Counted from the stretch's first letter, positions 42,359 through 53,929 are shown. The stretch is 64,000 nt of DNA from Meconema thalassinum (GCA_946902985.2 OX336388.2:1702613978-1702677977), one strand, 5' to 3'. A program made the numbers and translations. The notes: generated by a model from the letters alone, not told the origin.

Positions 42359-44539
42359 CATACCTGCCAACTTTTACGGTTTATCCGTAAAATTTACGGA
42401 AATTGCAGCATTTTACGGTTTTACGGATGAACGGTGTCATTTTACGATTTCGCGGACAAAAATTTGAAACGATAATTTACATTCTATAATACCGCCCACT
42501 TCCGTACAATCGATTGTTTGCGTGGGTCGAAGGCAAGTCCACGATAGTCGATAACTCGTTCTTTGATATGATTCGTACTTTTAACCGTGTGATGGTTGGG
42601 TCGTCATTGTAATTGAATTTGAAGCCGGGATAATCGTTCTTCCAAGTGAATCTTAAGTGTCGACAGGCTCTGCTTCGCATATTCTTTGTTCCGCTCCGTT
42701 CGCTCGTTGTGATTTAAACCATATTCTTTGACCACGTTAGTTGTTCATTGTTCGCGAAGTTGGCGTTCCTTGAATGTTTTTGTCTTTTAAGGTTATGGCA
42801 TATTTTAATGAAGCGTTCAAGTTTTTGTGCTATAACTTCGTGCTTTGCAGTTTCCTGTATTCCTTGGACTAATTACATTCGTTCCACGTGTGTGTGTGTG
42901 TTTTTTTCTACCATGTGCATATTCTTTCTTCACGAGGTTGGCGTCGTGTTCATTTAATGGTTTAAGACTTTGTGTGTTTTGACATGTTTTAATGAAGTGT
43001 TGGCTGTCTTAAGTGTTTTATGTTATAATTTTATGTGACGTTCAGTGATCCAGGTTCCTTTCGATGTTTTAGTAGATATCGAGAATGAACAAATCCAACA
43101 AGAAACAGTACTTCCAGACATTTAAAGAATCATACTCGGTTGATTTTCCGTGCATACTAAAATCAAGAAAGGGAGAAAAATTTGCCTTTTGCACGGTATG
43201 TGGGTGTGATATTAATATTGCACATGGTGGAAAAAACGATTTAAGTAATCATGTGAAGTGCGGTAAACACATTAGTTATGTTAAATCGAAGGAAGATAGC
43301 AAGAAAATCAACACCTTTTTTGCTAAGTCTGGAAACGTTGACAGTGACGTAATTAGGGCCGAGTGTCTGTTTACTTCCTTTTTGGTGGAACACAATGTGC
43401 CCTTAAGTGCGGCTGATCATGCTGGTGCTTTATTTAAGAAGATGTTTCCCACATCAGAAGTTGCAAAGAAATATAGTTGTGGTCGCACGAATACGACATG
43501 TATTGTAAATAAAATGGCAAAAAAATGCATCATCTGAAGTTGTTAAGTGCCTTCAGAACGGACCGGATACAGATAAATCCCTTTTCTTTTCATCAGTGAG
43601 AAACTACTTTTATACTGCCTGTGACTACATCATCAACAAGTTTCCACTCAAGGATGACGTGTTAAAGAATGCTCAAGTTGCTAGGTTCGACAAAATTGAA
43701 GATGCTCAGTTATCTTCCATTCGTTTTTTCTTGGAAAAGTTTCCTATCATGTTATGCAAGGAAGAGAATGAAACTACAGATGAGGTGGTGAATGAGCTTC
43801 AGAGGCAGTTCACAGCTCTTCAGGTAGATGACACTTTGGCTGCACATCAAGATGCTGCAAGTGATTCCAGTTGGGCACAAATATCAAGAATTCGTGGAGC
43901 CGTTGGACTTCTTAAGTATAACCGAATTTCTAGAGTATTGCTCTCTATTCTCACCATACCCCATAGCAATGCAGAATGTGAACGTTTTTTTTAGCCTTGT
44001 GAAGAAAAATAGAACACAGTTCAGGTCATCCATGTCCAATGAATCTCTGGAGTCTATTTCTATTTTGAAGACCAGGAGTTCTGGTCCCTGTTATGACAAA
44101 ACATTTTCTCAAGACTGTTTGGAGGAAGCTAAAAAGGCCACAACCATGACTTAAAAGTCGAACTAGCATGTGATTTGCAGTGTGTATTATATTATTTCTT
44201 GCCTGTGTTACGTTAAACAAGTTTTATTGTTTAAAGCCTTTTTCAATTATCGTATATCAGCTTAATCTATCAAGGAAGTCCTGTTATGTCTGCTCCAAAA
44301 CAATATTCACCACGCCTGCTGCTGATTAACATGGATTTCTTCTTGATTGTTTTGTTCATCTACAAATCATGTAAGTAGATATGATTTCATTGAAGTATCC
44401 TGTTTAAAGCATGAATTATTGTATTTTGTAGCCCAGAAGTATTATTATTTTCGTCAAGCCGGGGTATGTCGAAAATCGTTAGATTTTTTTGTCGCGCGTG
44501 AGTTTTACTGATAGCCCTTTTCAAAAGTTGGCAGGTATG
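42359..44539 (+). mobile_element. hAT-like transposon inserted in the polymerase gene
   Basis: A perfect 17-bp TIR, CATACCTGCCAACTTTT, occurs at 42359-42375 and, inverted, at 44523-44539. The hexamer GATATG flanks it (42353-42358 and 44540-44545). Removing the element plus one hexamer re-joins the polymerase in frame between RLYDM and LDRLG. The inside carries a BED zinc finger and a hAT C-terminal dimerisation domain. A 6-bp duplication is unusual for hAT, where 8 bp is the norm. Sub-terminal TTTTACGGTTT and CCGTAAAATTTACGG palindromes are present on the left. Confidence 0.9.
43085..44154 (+). pseudogene. hAT-type transposase, internally deleted and frameshifted
   Basis: The first frame (43085-43537) encodes a BED-type zinc finger (FCTVCGCDINIAHGG, then LSNHVKCGKH). 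A stop/shift follows. The second frame (43596-43994) encodes ISRVLLSILTIPHSNAECER, the start of the hAT dimerisation region. An extra base in a T8 run near 43985-43993 sends the rest (SLVKKNRTQFRSSMSNESLE) into a third frame ending at 44154. The central RNase-H-like catalytic region appears largely missing, so the copy cannot move itself. Confidence 0.8.
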
Positions 44540-44989
44540 GATATGCTTGATAGATTAGGAAAGGCAGTAGTTTATTATGACACTGATAGTATTGTTTACA
44601 TAGATGATGGAACAAACACCGTAGAGATCGGTTGTATGCTCGGCGAATGGACTGACGAATTCGGAAAAGATGATTACGGGGTTGAATGGATAAGCACAGG
44701 TCCTAAGAGTTATGCGTACGAAACATATAAAGGCAAACAGGTTACCAAGATCAAAGGATTTACTCTCAACCACGAAAATGCCAAAAAACTTAACATGAAG
44801 ACAATGACTGACTTAATACAAGGTTCTAATAATAAGGTTGTTATAAGCAATAACATGATAACAAGAGATAAGAAAACAAAAAACCTTGTAAATAAAAATA
44901 TTGCCAAAGAATTTAAAGTCGACTACGACAAGCGTATGATCCTGGAAGAAGAAGACAACATAATTGATACACTTCCTTGGGGGTACTAA
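44540..44989 (+). pseudogene. DNA polymerase B, palm motif C and C-terminal region
   Basis: Continuing from the upstream half after the hAT insertion, this part encodes LDRLGKAVVYYDTDSIVYID, with palm motif C YYDTDSI at 44573-44593. It then covers the thumb region (GPKSYAYETYKGKQVTKIKG) and ends DTLPWGY at 44989. This ending is typical of Polinton polymerases, so the C-terminus is complete. The stop lies about 60 bp from the right TIR. Confidence 0.88.
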
Positions 44990-45050
44990 ATATAATAGTG
45001 TACACATCATTTTTATAGCTATTTACACCCTTGTATTAATCATTATTTTT

Positions 45051-45859
45051 TCCATAATTCTTTAAAAAGTCACTAGTTATTTTAACCATTATTCTATCCA
45101 TTGTTTCTAAAACATTCGTCAGAATTTTTAGCCTTGTTTTAACCACTACTTTTCCCCTAATTTCTAAAAATGTTACTGATAATTTTAGCCTTGTTTTAAC
45201 CATTATTTTATCCTTAATTCTTTTAAAAATTTACTGGTTCCTTTTATCCATTATTTTAGGTGTTTGTAGGATCAATTTGTGTTTCGTTTTATAGGTAGAG
45301 GTAAGCATAACTTTGTCATTTATATATTAGAGTCATTTTTATGGTTACTTTTAACCATATTTTATTAAAAATAACATTGGTAATTTTATGGCTACGTTAT
45401 CCATAACTTTTTATTATTTTTATGGTTAATTTTTATGGATAATAGTAACCACAAATTAAATAGTGTTTTATGGTTAGTTTTAACCATCATTACTATCAAT
45501 ATTTTTTTATTACGTTTTATGGTTAGTAGTAGCCATATTTCTTTAAAAGTTGGTGAACATTAAATGGTTAATTTTAAGCATAAATGTGATAGTGTTTTAT
45601 GGTTGGTTGTAGCCATAATTTCATATGAAATTATAGGTACTTTTTATGGTTATCTTTAGCCATAAAAGGTAATTCAAATTATGGTTAGTCCTAACCATAA
45701 TTTATCTGAAAAAATGTAATGGTTAAGATAACCATATTTTCTTTGGACAAATTTTTTCAAGAAGTTTAAGGTCATTTTATCCATAATTTCTTTGAAGAAA
45801 ATATAATGGTACTTTTAACCACACTTAATTGTCTGTCCCATACCGCCGCCTATACTACT
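45051..45859 (-). repeat. Polinton right terminal inverted repeat
   Basis: The inverted match of 25411-26261, about 809 bp, ends in the complement of AGTAGTATAGGCGGCGG. It is nearly identical in its outer half and slightly more diverged inside, where the left arm has an extra segment of about 40 bp. It carries the same ATGGTTA/TAACCAT palindromes. Confidence 0.9.
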
Positions 45860-45865
45860 CAGGGT
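45860..45865. repeat. Polinton target-site duplication, right
   Basis: CAGGGT follows the right TIR and continues as TAAACAGATTGCCTCGG, the sequence that follows the same hexamer at the unoccupied paralogous site 21363-21368. Confidence 0.9.
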
Positions 45866-46742
45866 TAAACAGATTGCCTCGGATGTAGGGTGTGGTAGCT
45901 ATGTAGAGATGAAACGATTAGCTCAGGAAAGGGAGACATGGAGGGCTGCATCAAACCAGTCTAAAAACTGAAGACTCAAACAACAACTATCAGGAATTTT
46001 AATTTCTTAGAGAGGCATGTGAGGCAAAAGGGTTGTTGGAGAATTTCAATCCCTGGGATGTAACACTGGAAGAGACTGCATAATGTACATCAGCGGCCAA
46101 GGTGAGAGATATTTTACTCTAGGTCTATTAATAGCGATATGTTGACGTTCAAATCATCAATACGTAAGTCAAATATACACCCAGAATAGCTTAAGGATGA
46201 ATACTTTTAATTCCCCATATTCCGATAGATTTGCCATTCCAGTGCGCGAGAGTGCAGTTCCCTCTTCAAACAATATTCGCAATTTCTTTAACAAAGCGCA
46301 ATGACACACACTTACCAGGAGCACGTGTACATTTAGACAAAACTATTCTTTTTTTCATGTATGTGGCGTGCTCGCGAGCATCTGGACAACAAAATCGTTA
46401 TGTCTCAGCAGAAGATGGCAAAACCAAAAACGTAATTTTAAAATGTTATAACATTATGTAACATCGAACCCTGCAGACTTTCACAACTCTGTAAAATTCC
46501 CACTTTGCTGCTCATATCAATATACTGTATGTATCAGAATATTCAGAATTAGAATGGACCCACCTGTAGCCGCGATTGCTGTAATAGAATAGACCAATTA
46601 TCAGCAATAATGCATCGTCCCCATTGTCTTGATCGCAGGCGAAGCCGCGGGTACCTGCTAGTTTTATATATAGGCTATAAAGTTATATGCCAGCGGATCA
46701 TTTCGATCGCTTCTTTAGGACGCGAGAAATACAAACATTATA

Positions 46743-47409
46743 CAAGGGCTGTTTTTTAAGTAAGAGCCGTTTTTTTAATTAACCGAACCTTTTATTTTGA
46801 AATCACATTTATTTTTTGGTTTTACATACCTTCCTCTATTTTTCTACTTAGTTGCCTTGTTTATTTAGGCACTTGTCATACCTTAAAACAAAGTTCTGAA
46901 ATCCTCTGCATAAAAGTTTGCCTCCTGCTCTGACAACCAAGAATCCACACTTGAGGAAAATCCATTGATAGAGTGGGTATCATGAATCTTCGGTCCTCGT
47001 GAATTTTCGTGTGAATTGCAGTCAACAAGTCATCTGAGATCACAGACATTAGCGTCCATCGTCATGAACATTTTCACGGCCACTTTTGAACTCGCGTACC
47101 CATTTTCGCACTTTACCTTCCGTCATTGCATTATCACCATACACCTCACAAAGCTGACGATGAATGTCTGCAGCCGACATGTTTCTTGCACTCAAAAAAC
47201 GTATCACAGATCGTACCTCACACGTGGCGGGCGAATCAATAATCTTGAACATTGTAAAGATGCACAGTTCAGCGTACAGGTTAGCTACACAACTGCAACT
47301 GACGCCTGCTTGTTCGCAAAAGATGCTGGGAAGTAGCGCGCACGCTTGTTGCGGCGAGCGCACTAACTACGAGCCTAAAAAACGGCCCTTACTTAAAAAA
47401 CAGCCCTCG
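46743..47409 (-). mobile_element. Mariner-like element, internally deleted
   Basis: TIRs AAGGGCTGTTTTTTAAGTAA and, at the other end (complement), GAGGGCTGTTTTTTAAGTAA lie next to TA dinucleotides at 46741-46742 and 47410-47411. The minus frame 47049-47363 encodes a mariner N-terminal HTH region (VIRFLSARNMSAADIHRQL, then GKVRKWVREFKSG). Distally, fragments of the C-terminal end follow directly, so the catalytic core is deleted. At 667 bp it is about half of a full mariner. Confidence 0.85.
47049..47363 (-). pseudogene. Mariner transposase N-terminal remnant
   Basis: The 104-codon frame carries the helix-turn-helix region YGDNAMTEGKVRKWVREFKS and ends where DDGR would lead into the catalytic domain. 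No DD34D residues remain. The upstream part (LLPSIFCEQAGVSC) is probably 5' untranslated sequence. Confidence 0.75.
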
Positions 47410-47459
47410 TATTACATTCGTACAGCCACCATTTTAAGTGTTCATACTATTGATTTAAA

Positions 47460-48245
47460 TTAGGCGCCAATATATTAAACCTTGTAAGAAGTTCTACCGT
47501 GTCAAGTTTCACAATGCCCGGATGATTACATCGCGTGAATTATCCATTTAAATTACCCATTTAAATATTTTAATTTTGTGTCACAGCCATGCTGGTTTTG
47601 TACTCATCAGGTTATTGAAAGTTCCATAGGTGAACTCTTTAATGGCCTCTATGAACATAAAAAAATTCAGTTTGATTGCTGATGACCTCGTCGTTCCGCC
47701 CCTTAAAACAATAACAACAATGATTGCTGATGTAGGTTTGTATATATTGAGAACCGGTGAAATATTTTGGATGATCTCCATGTTGGATTGATTTATATTA
47801 TGTAGACCATAGATTTATATGCCTGCATAGTATGATGACTGTGATAGTTCATTATACAAACTTTCGCTTCTATTGGGATACAAAATATAACTTCATTTTA
47901 AAATTTGGCACGGCCGCCATCTTGAGCTTATGAAAATAATTGAAATAAATTAGATGCCACTTGATTGAATCTTGTATAAACATTTACCGTGCCGAGTTTC
48001 AATGCGCGAATGATTAGATCGTGAGAAAATTTCATTTCAATATTTTAATTTCGCTTGGTCGCCATGTTAGTTTTGTACTTAACAGGTTTTGAAAGTTCCA
48101 TAGGGGAAGTTATATTGGTATCTGCTATCACCACACAAAATTACTAGTTGATATCAGTAATAGTTTCATAGATATAGAATGCCGGTGAAATATTTCGCGC
48201 GGCCGCCATGTTGAATTCTTGAACGGTATAACATTTGTAAGGAAC
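47460..48245 (+). repeat. Tandem diverged repeat, about 490-bp period
   Basis: Two units start near 47463 and 47952. They share motifs such as CCGTGYCRAGTTTCA, GAATGATTAGATCG-like words and GCCATGYTRGTTTTGTAC. A third, diverged copy lies at about 19790-20050. A minus-strand fragment of the GTTGTTTTAAGGGGCGGAAC repeat lies near 47680-47720. No coding potential. Confidence 0.55.
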
Positions 48246-48301
48246 GGTCGATGTTGGACGAGGTAGTAGTATGTCCTTACAGAGTTTCATTGAAATTGCT
48301 C

Positions 48302-48500
48302 CACCGGCCGCGGTGGCCGAGAGTGCTAACGCGCTACCTCGTGCCTCGCTGGCATCGGGAGAGCGTGGGTTGAATCTCACCTCGACCGTCCTGAAGATGG
48401 TTTTCGTGGTTTCCCATTTTCACCACCAAGCAAATGCCGGGACGGTTCCTTTCAATAGGTCCACGGCCGATTTCCTTCCAATATCCCTTCCCTGACCCGT
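48302..48500 (+). mobile_element. SINE family D with Ser/Leu-tRNA-like head
   Basis: The head contains GGCCGCGGTGGCCGAGAGTG and a long variable arm before GTGGGTTGAATCTCACC, recalling a class II tRNA (Ser/Leu). The body has AAGATGGTTTTCGTGGTTTC, ATGCCGGGACGGTTCC and CCACGGCCGATTTCC. A minus-strand copy lies at 49930-50095. Confidence 0.7.
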
Positions 48501-49320
48501 CCTGAAAAGAAAAGTGCATGGCCATTGGCTGCATTAATCAAATTATTATTGAAATTGCTCCAGCAGTTTAGATTTTACTAGGAACACCCACACCGCACAC
48601 GCATACACACACAGACAAAAGATGCTCACATAAGCCTATGTTTCATACAGTATGATGAAAATATGCTAAAAATTGGTATGCATGTCGTCCATTTGCGTCA
48701 ACCATTCATCATTACTTGAAATACTAGTTCATGCTCCTACAACGTGCTAAAAGGAAATGGGTAAAAGGAAATAAGTTTATATATATCTTCCTTTCATGCT
48801 GTTATGTTTGCTTCGTCACATTGATGAAACTCGTGTCAGTCTATGAAATAGGGGTAGGCTCCTCAGACTGCACTGAAAATCGATAGCACTCTATCTAAAT
48901 GCAATTATAGCTGACGAGTTGTAACAGAGTCTCGATGTCTGTTGTGTTGTTTTATTATAACGTTGTTCCCTGCCACCTACCTGAGAGTTGTTATTATGTA
49001 TTTGGCCGAACTGAGGCTCCTGGAAAATGCGGGAATGTTTCACGTAGTGGCTTTCCCACTCTGTAGGCAATCATTCTCTTCGTCCAGAAATACATTTAAG
49101 TGAAATAAATACAATGATAATTTTCCTTTTAAAGAGGCAATATATACTGTAGATATTAATGGAAAGATAAGAATATTTTGTATTAAATAGATGTACAGTG
49201 GAATCCCTGAAATCTAAACCTCTCAAATCCGAAAACCTGGGAAATCCGAAAAACATAATCGACTGAAAGAAGAATGTATTATTAAGTAATATTAGTGTGT
49301 AACATAATTTCATTGTGTTA
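48501..49320. other. No gene seen; one possible transposon end
   Basis: No coding family was recognised. CAGTGGAATCCCTGAAATCT with ATCCGAAAACC near 49197-49255 resembles one end of a pogo/Tigger-like element, but the other end was not found. Confidence 0.35.
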
Positions 49321-49640
49321 CTACGGCTTCGGTGGCGTAGTCGGTAGCATGCTGTACTGCTATGCTCAACATCGCGGTTTCAAACCCGACCGAAGCCGTC
49401 CTTCAGTATGCCTTCCTTCGGAAGAGAAGTAAAGCCGGTGGGCCCATTTCATAGATTTATGGCATGTAAAAGAACCTGCCACTACAATTGGCAGCGTGTA
49501 GCCAAATTTGTGAGTTATATTTGGTTAGAAACGCTCTATCAAGTTCGAATGTTCGCTGCTAGGTTTCAGTAGTATCTGGTAGCCAAAGTTGGAACTACTT
49601 CAAATTGAACTTGCTGGGAGCCTACCCAGCTATGACCATT
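49321..49640 (+). mobile_element. SINE family C, plus-strand copy
   Basis: The head CTACGGCTTCGGTGGCGTAG, with box B GGTTTCAAACCCGACC near 49377-49392, is followed by GGGCCCATTTCATAGATTTA and CATGTAAAAGAACC. These match the minus-strand copies at 7799-8310 and 54201-54698. The 3' part is truncated or diverged. Confidence 0.75.
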
Positions 49641-49929
49641 AGCTGCAATTCATATATAATAATTTCATTGTTTCAAAAATGAGTCTAATGTTATTAAAGT
49701 ACTGAATTGGTATTCAAATACAGTTAGCCTACTGTGCAATAAGATCGAAATGTAAAAATTGGTAAACAAATTATAAACTGTAGTGAGAGAAGCCATTTTT
49801 CAGTGTTGCCTAATTCTAATAAAGAAAGCTTACATCACTGCATCACACATGAATGAACACGTAAGTAGGCCTGAAGTAAAATATTGTATAATTGTATTAA
49901 TGCAACCAATGACCATTTAGTTTTCAAGA

Positions 49930-50095
49930 CGTGTGAGGGAAGAAATTTTGGAAGGAAATCGTCCGTGGACCTATTGAAAGGGACTGTCCTGGTGGTGAAA
50001 ATGAGAAACCACGAAAACCATTTTCAGGACGAGCAAGGTGGGATTCGAACCCATGCACGAGGTAGCGTTAGCACTCTCGGCCACCGCGGCCGGTA
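49930..50095 (-). mobile_element. SINE family D, minus-strand copy
   Basis: On the minus strand, ACCGGCCGCGGTGGCCGAG heads the copy. GGGTTCGAATCCCACC is box B, and ATGGTTTTCGTGGTTTCTCA and CCACGGACGATTTCC follow. The head is the same as at 48302-48500. Confidence 0.7.
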
Positions 50096-50689
50096 CTAAA
50101 ATCTTGTAGACTGACGTATAATGACAGTCATTTTTCTCTTGAAATCGGTGATCTTCATTTGGCGAAGTGATGTGAACCTTCCCGAGGATACGATGTTGTG
50201 CCAGCGTCGCATGGACATGACATCGTTTGGTGTGGAAGCAGAGTGTTGTTCTACGTAGCACAACGCGATGTCGAGAGCGACGGTAGCATCAGAATAGGTC
50301 ACAAGATGTTTCGGGGCTTCTCCCTCGCTGTCAGCTAGATTGTTGTTTTTGAACCATGGACACTATGTCTTGTTCGCTGAATTCTTCATCGTTATTGAGT
50401 TCTGCCCATTCCTGGAGACATCTTGGTTCTACATCATCCCGTCCCAGTATGTTTCGAACAAGTTGAAGGGAGCCAGTTTCATCATCTTGTGATGTAAGTT
50501 GTGCTTCCACAAATGTGAGCCTGGGCCAAATGTAAATGTGTACAACGTAACTAGTGTTGTGTTAACCTTATAGGACATTCCTCATACATATTATGGATTT
50601 TTGGGCAAATCCAAACAGGCAAAAGCCCCAATTAGTATGGATTTCCATGGTTTGGGTGTATTTACACTTTTTAAAGCAAAGTGTGTATT

Positions 50690-50935
50690 AGGAACAGGGA
50701 TGCGGTAGGTGCCCCGGGACTTGAAATAAGGTACTATCCCTGCATTTGCCTGAAGGGAATGTGGAAAAACCACACTCGGTATAGCCGATGTCAGCGCCGG
50801 GATTAGAAGTGAAAAACCCCGGTAAACCACTTATAGGATGCCAGAGGTGGGAATCGAACCCATCTCCTCTCAGTTTTGCTTCACAAGGCTGAGTGTACCC
50901 CGTTCCAGCCCTCAGATCAGAAGTAAATTTCCGAC
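50690..50935 (-). mobile_element. SINE family B-like fragment, minus strand
   Basis: The head-proximal part contains GGGTTCGATTCCCACC (complement of 50849-50864) and GAGGGCTGGAACGGGGTACA. The distal part keeps GGTACTATCCCTGCATTTGC. It is diverged and possibly composite. The open frame 50591-50830 falls in it. Confidence 0.55.
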
Positions 50936-51129
50936 TCTTAAAATAATACCGCTGTACGCCAGTCGTGATTCTCTCTAAGCTGGTCAGATGAAAACTACAA
51001 CTTCGTTTGTGGAAATAAAATGATACGAGGGAATAAGAAACAAGAAGTTCCGTGACGAACTAAAGAGCCTACTTTTCTTAAAATTTAAGATTCATGCCAA
51101 TGATTAATCTATATGGATCTATCTAGAAT

Positions 51130-52215
51130 AATGACGATATTAATGTACAGAATACAAAATTTAGTTGAAGTCCAATGGATAGCATGAACGTTACATTCAG
51201 TTAAACATTGGATCTAAGAGCGCGCGTAAAATCATGTTGGCAACAATGACATACATCTATTGATCAGAAATAATCAGAAATAATATCATCTATTGTTGTG
51301 TCAATTTTGAATGAAATCCATTAGTTAGTATAGAAGTTACATGCATTTTAAAATTGGACCTATCAGCAGGCTTAGAATCATGTTGGCAGCACTGACATAT
51401 ATCCGTTACACCAAATTAATCTAGACTGCCAGGTACTAAACGTGAGCAAAGTTTAGAGCTATTGGCTTGCATACTTTCTGATATATTGATATTAGGATAA
51501 CAAAAATAGAGACAGTATTTATTAACAGTTGGCAGCCCTGGTTACTCTTAAGAATCGGCATAGTTATATCTCTTATGGTACACATAGCACACACAAAATT
51601 TGGTTGAAATCCAAATGATAGTATAGAAGTTACATGCATTTAAAGTTGGACCTCTCAGCAGGCTTAGAATCATGTTGGCAGCACTGACGTATATAAGTTA
51701 CTCCAAAATACAGTAATATCGAATGTCAGGTACTATACGTGTGCATAGTTTAAAGCTGTCGGCTTGCATACTTTCTGATATATGGGTATTTGGATTTTAA
51801 AAAATTGAGAGCATTTATTAACAGTTGGCAGCCCTCGTGGCTCTTAAGAATACGCTCAGTCATATCTACTTATGTACACATAGCACATACGAAATTTGGT
51901 TGAAATCCAATTGATAGTGTAGAAGTTATATGCATTTAAATTTTGGACCTATCAGCAGGTTTATAATCATTTTGGCAACACTGCCATGTATGGCCTCCTT
52001 GAAATTAAACTGCAATATTACTATCTAATCGTGTGCCAATTTTGAAATAGCTCCCATTCATACCTTCCAAGATAGCCAACATTGAGCTCAAATTTCAATT
52101 GCGATTTTTCAGCAGTTGGTAGCACTGACATCATTTTCAAATATGGCCGTGAGATATTCAGGTATAGATCTTTACTCCTACCAAATTTTGTTTCGATTGC
52201 TGGAGCCGTTTAGGA
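51130..52215 (+). repeat. Tandem repeat array, about 298-bp period
   Basis: At least three successive units share AAATTTGGTTGAAATCCAA, AGAAGTTACATGCATTTA, GGACCTMTCAGCAGG, AATCATGTTGGCAGCACTGA and GGCTTGCATACTTTCTGATA. The starts at about 51301, 51591 and 51889 set the period. The array ends in a G11 run, a CA tract and CAGACAGACAGAAGGACAG near 52206-52275. It resembles the end of an unrecognised repeat family. Confidence 0.75.
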
Positions 52216-52329
52216 GTTGATAGGGGGGGGGGGACACACACACACAGCCAGACAGACAGAAGGACAGACAGACACACATTTGCCCGATCTCCTAAGTCTA
52301 CTTTTTCCTCATTTTTGCAAAATGTGAAA

Positions 52330-53005
52330 AGTAGGCTAAAAACAAACCCTCAGATCGAATTACAAAGCTGAAACAAAATGTTTTTTTTTTCACCCCAGCA
52401 TACCGCAGACTGACCTGGAGATAACTTCACTTGGGGTTATTTGTTTTTAATCCGTCACTTGAATGCGGGCTGCTCCAAAACAAAGTCTTATTTTTACAAC
52501 CATCCTCCCACAGTTGACATCCTGGCCTCAGGGAATGTGTACACACCGGTACAAAAACAGCATTAGCTAGGCAACTGCCCGGCATGTCCCAACGGGGTTG
52601 GGTTATAACAACTTGCTCCGTACAGCACATGGGTTCAGTGTTTAGGCTTTCATTAATAGTGTAACACGCTATAGACATTACAGTTCGTATAGTGTACATT
52701 AATACTATTTTAATGTGCTCTTGCCAGTTTGAGTCTCTCCCGAAAAATGTACTTGGTATTGCTTATCACCTTGAAAAATTCTGATTGTCATTTTTTTAAA
52801 TATAACCCTAGGCTACTCTTTTATTTTTGGTGAAAGAATTTTATAATTATCTGCATACGTTTAGGGGCTATGCTTTTAAAAGCTACGCATTCCACAGGCT
52901 ATTTAAGGAGTCAAATAACTTGATCGTTCATTTGCTCAAAACTGAATTTTTCAAATCCGTTTCCCTTGTAACTGCTTAAGTACAGTATAAGGCGTATTAA
53001 CTCCT
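52330..53005. other. No gene seen
   Basis: A 90-codon minus frame (52427-52699) shows no recognisable family. The DNA is otherwise unremarkable and A+T-rich. Confidence 0.35.
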
Positions 53006-53009
53006 GGCA

Positions 53010-53265
53010 TTACAGCCCACCCATTAAGGGCTTAGGCCGCTCCCCAGCCATTTGGCCTGCAGATATCGGGGTGACGCGTGGTCAGCGCATCGGGTTCCCT
53101 CGGCCGTTAATCTTGTCAGACAGCTACTCAATTGTCCTCACGAGGCTGAGTGCAGCCCGTTCCAGCCCTCACGTCAGTTTCTAAAATCCCTGACGGAGCC
53201 GGGAATCGAACCCGGGGCCTCCGAGTGAGAGGCAGCCGCGCTACCCCAACACCACGGGGCCGGAA
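53010..53265 (-). mobile_element. tRNA-headed SINE, minus strand (related to 18045-18310)
   Basis: On the minus strand the head is GGCCCCGTGGTGTTGGGGTA with box B GGGTTCGATTCCCGGC (complement near 53200-53215). The body contains GAGGGCTGGAACGGGCTGCA and CCTCGTGAGG. The distal part keeps GCGCTGACCACGCGTCACCC and matches the diverged copy at 18045-18310. Confidence 0.7.
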
Positions 53266-53929
53266 GAAGGCGTACCGCAATGAATATTTTCTCACGTGTT
53301 CTAAGGGATAGGGTCTAAAAAAATGACCAAAATCGTCAACCTTGATTGGATGGTTGTTTGTAAAAAAAAAAAGTATAATTCCACGAAAACAATATGCAAA
53401 TGTATGTTTTGTGAATTTATCAAATAATTAAAAATAATCAATTTAATAACAGAGTTCTGAAAGAGGTCAGTATTGTAGCTGTTACCTTACAAAGCAACCT
53501 CCAACAAACAGAGGAAAAATAGGTTAATAAATATTTGACTTATGAGGGAAACTGTGAAACCCGACACTTAACATAACACTCGCCATTTTGAATTTTTTGT
53601 ATGTTTACCTGTGCTGTCACTGTTTTAATAATTGCACATGTATACTACACATGAGGTAATAAGTTTCATTGGTTTATATATGGTAGAATCAGAGATAACA
53701 ATATTGTTTAAAATTGTTAACGTTTGAAGATGTTAAGCTGTACTGATCCCCTTACTACAAGAAGATTGTCATTTCATTCACTTATAAATAAATGCTAGTT
53801 AAAATTATAATAAAAGAAAAACGTTAAATAACAAGAAAACTAGCATGCTCTTCGCTCAAGGTTTTATTTTCCGAAATATCAAATCACATCAAACATGAAC
53901 CCCCTGCTTCAGACCATATTAATTCACCC

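Larger units (their letters stand above)
25411..45859. mobile_element. Polinton/Maverick element, 20,449 bp
   Basis: Terminal inverted repeats begin AGTAGTATAGGCGGCGGTAT at both ends, and a 6-bp target duplication flanks the element. Inside are the hallmark genes: protein-primed family B polymerase, retroviral-type integrase, packaging ATPase, adenain-like protease, and major and minor jelly-roll capsid proteins. Removing the nested hAT and one copy of its duplication gives 18,262 bp, within the usual Polinton range. Extra genes include a matrix metalloproteinase, BRO-N and MSV199-like proteins. Several genes carry disabling lesions, so this copy is probably not autonomous as assembled. Confidence 0.95.
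22142..46661 (+). mobile_element. Helitron-like element, copy 2, hosting the Polinton
   Basis: It begins with TCTATTATATATAATCC directly after the CTAG end of copy 1. It ends at 46661 with GAAGCCGCGGGTACCTGCTAG-type sequence followed by T. The 5' module is repeated head-to-tail four times (starts at 22142, 22684, 23391 and 24080). Without the Polinton and one target hexamer it is about 4.06 kb. The short minus frames starting MYRLSLLSAKGPKK are translations of the repeated 5' module, not genes. Confidence 0.75.
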
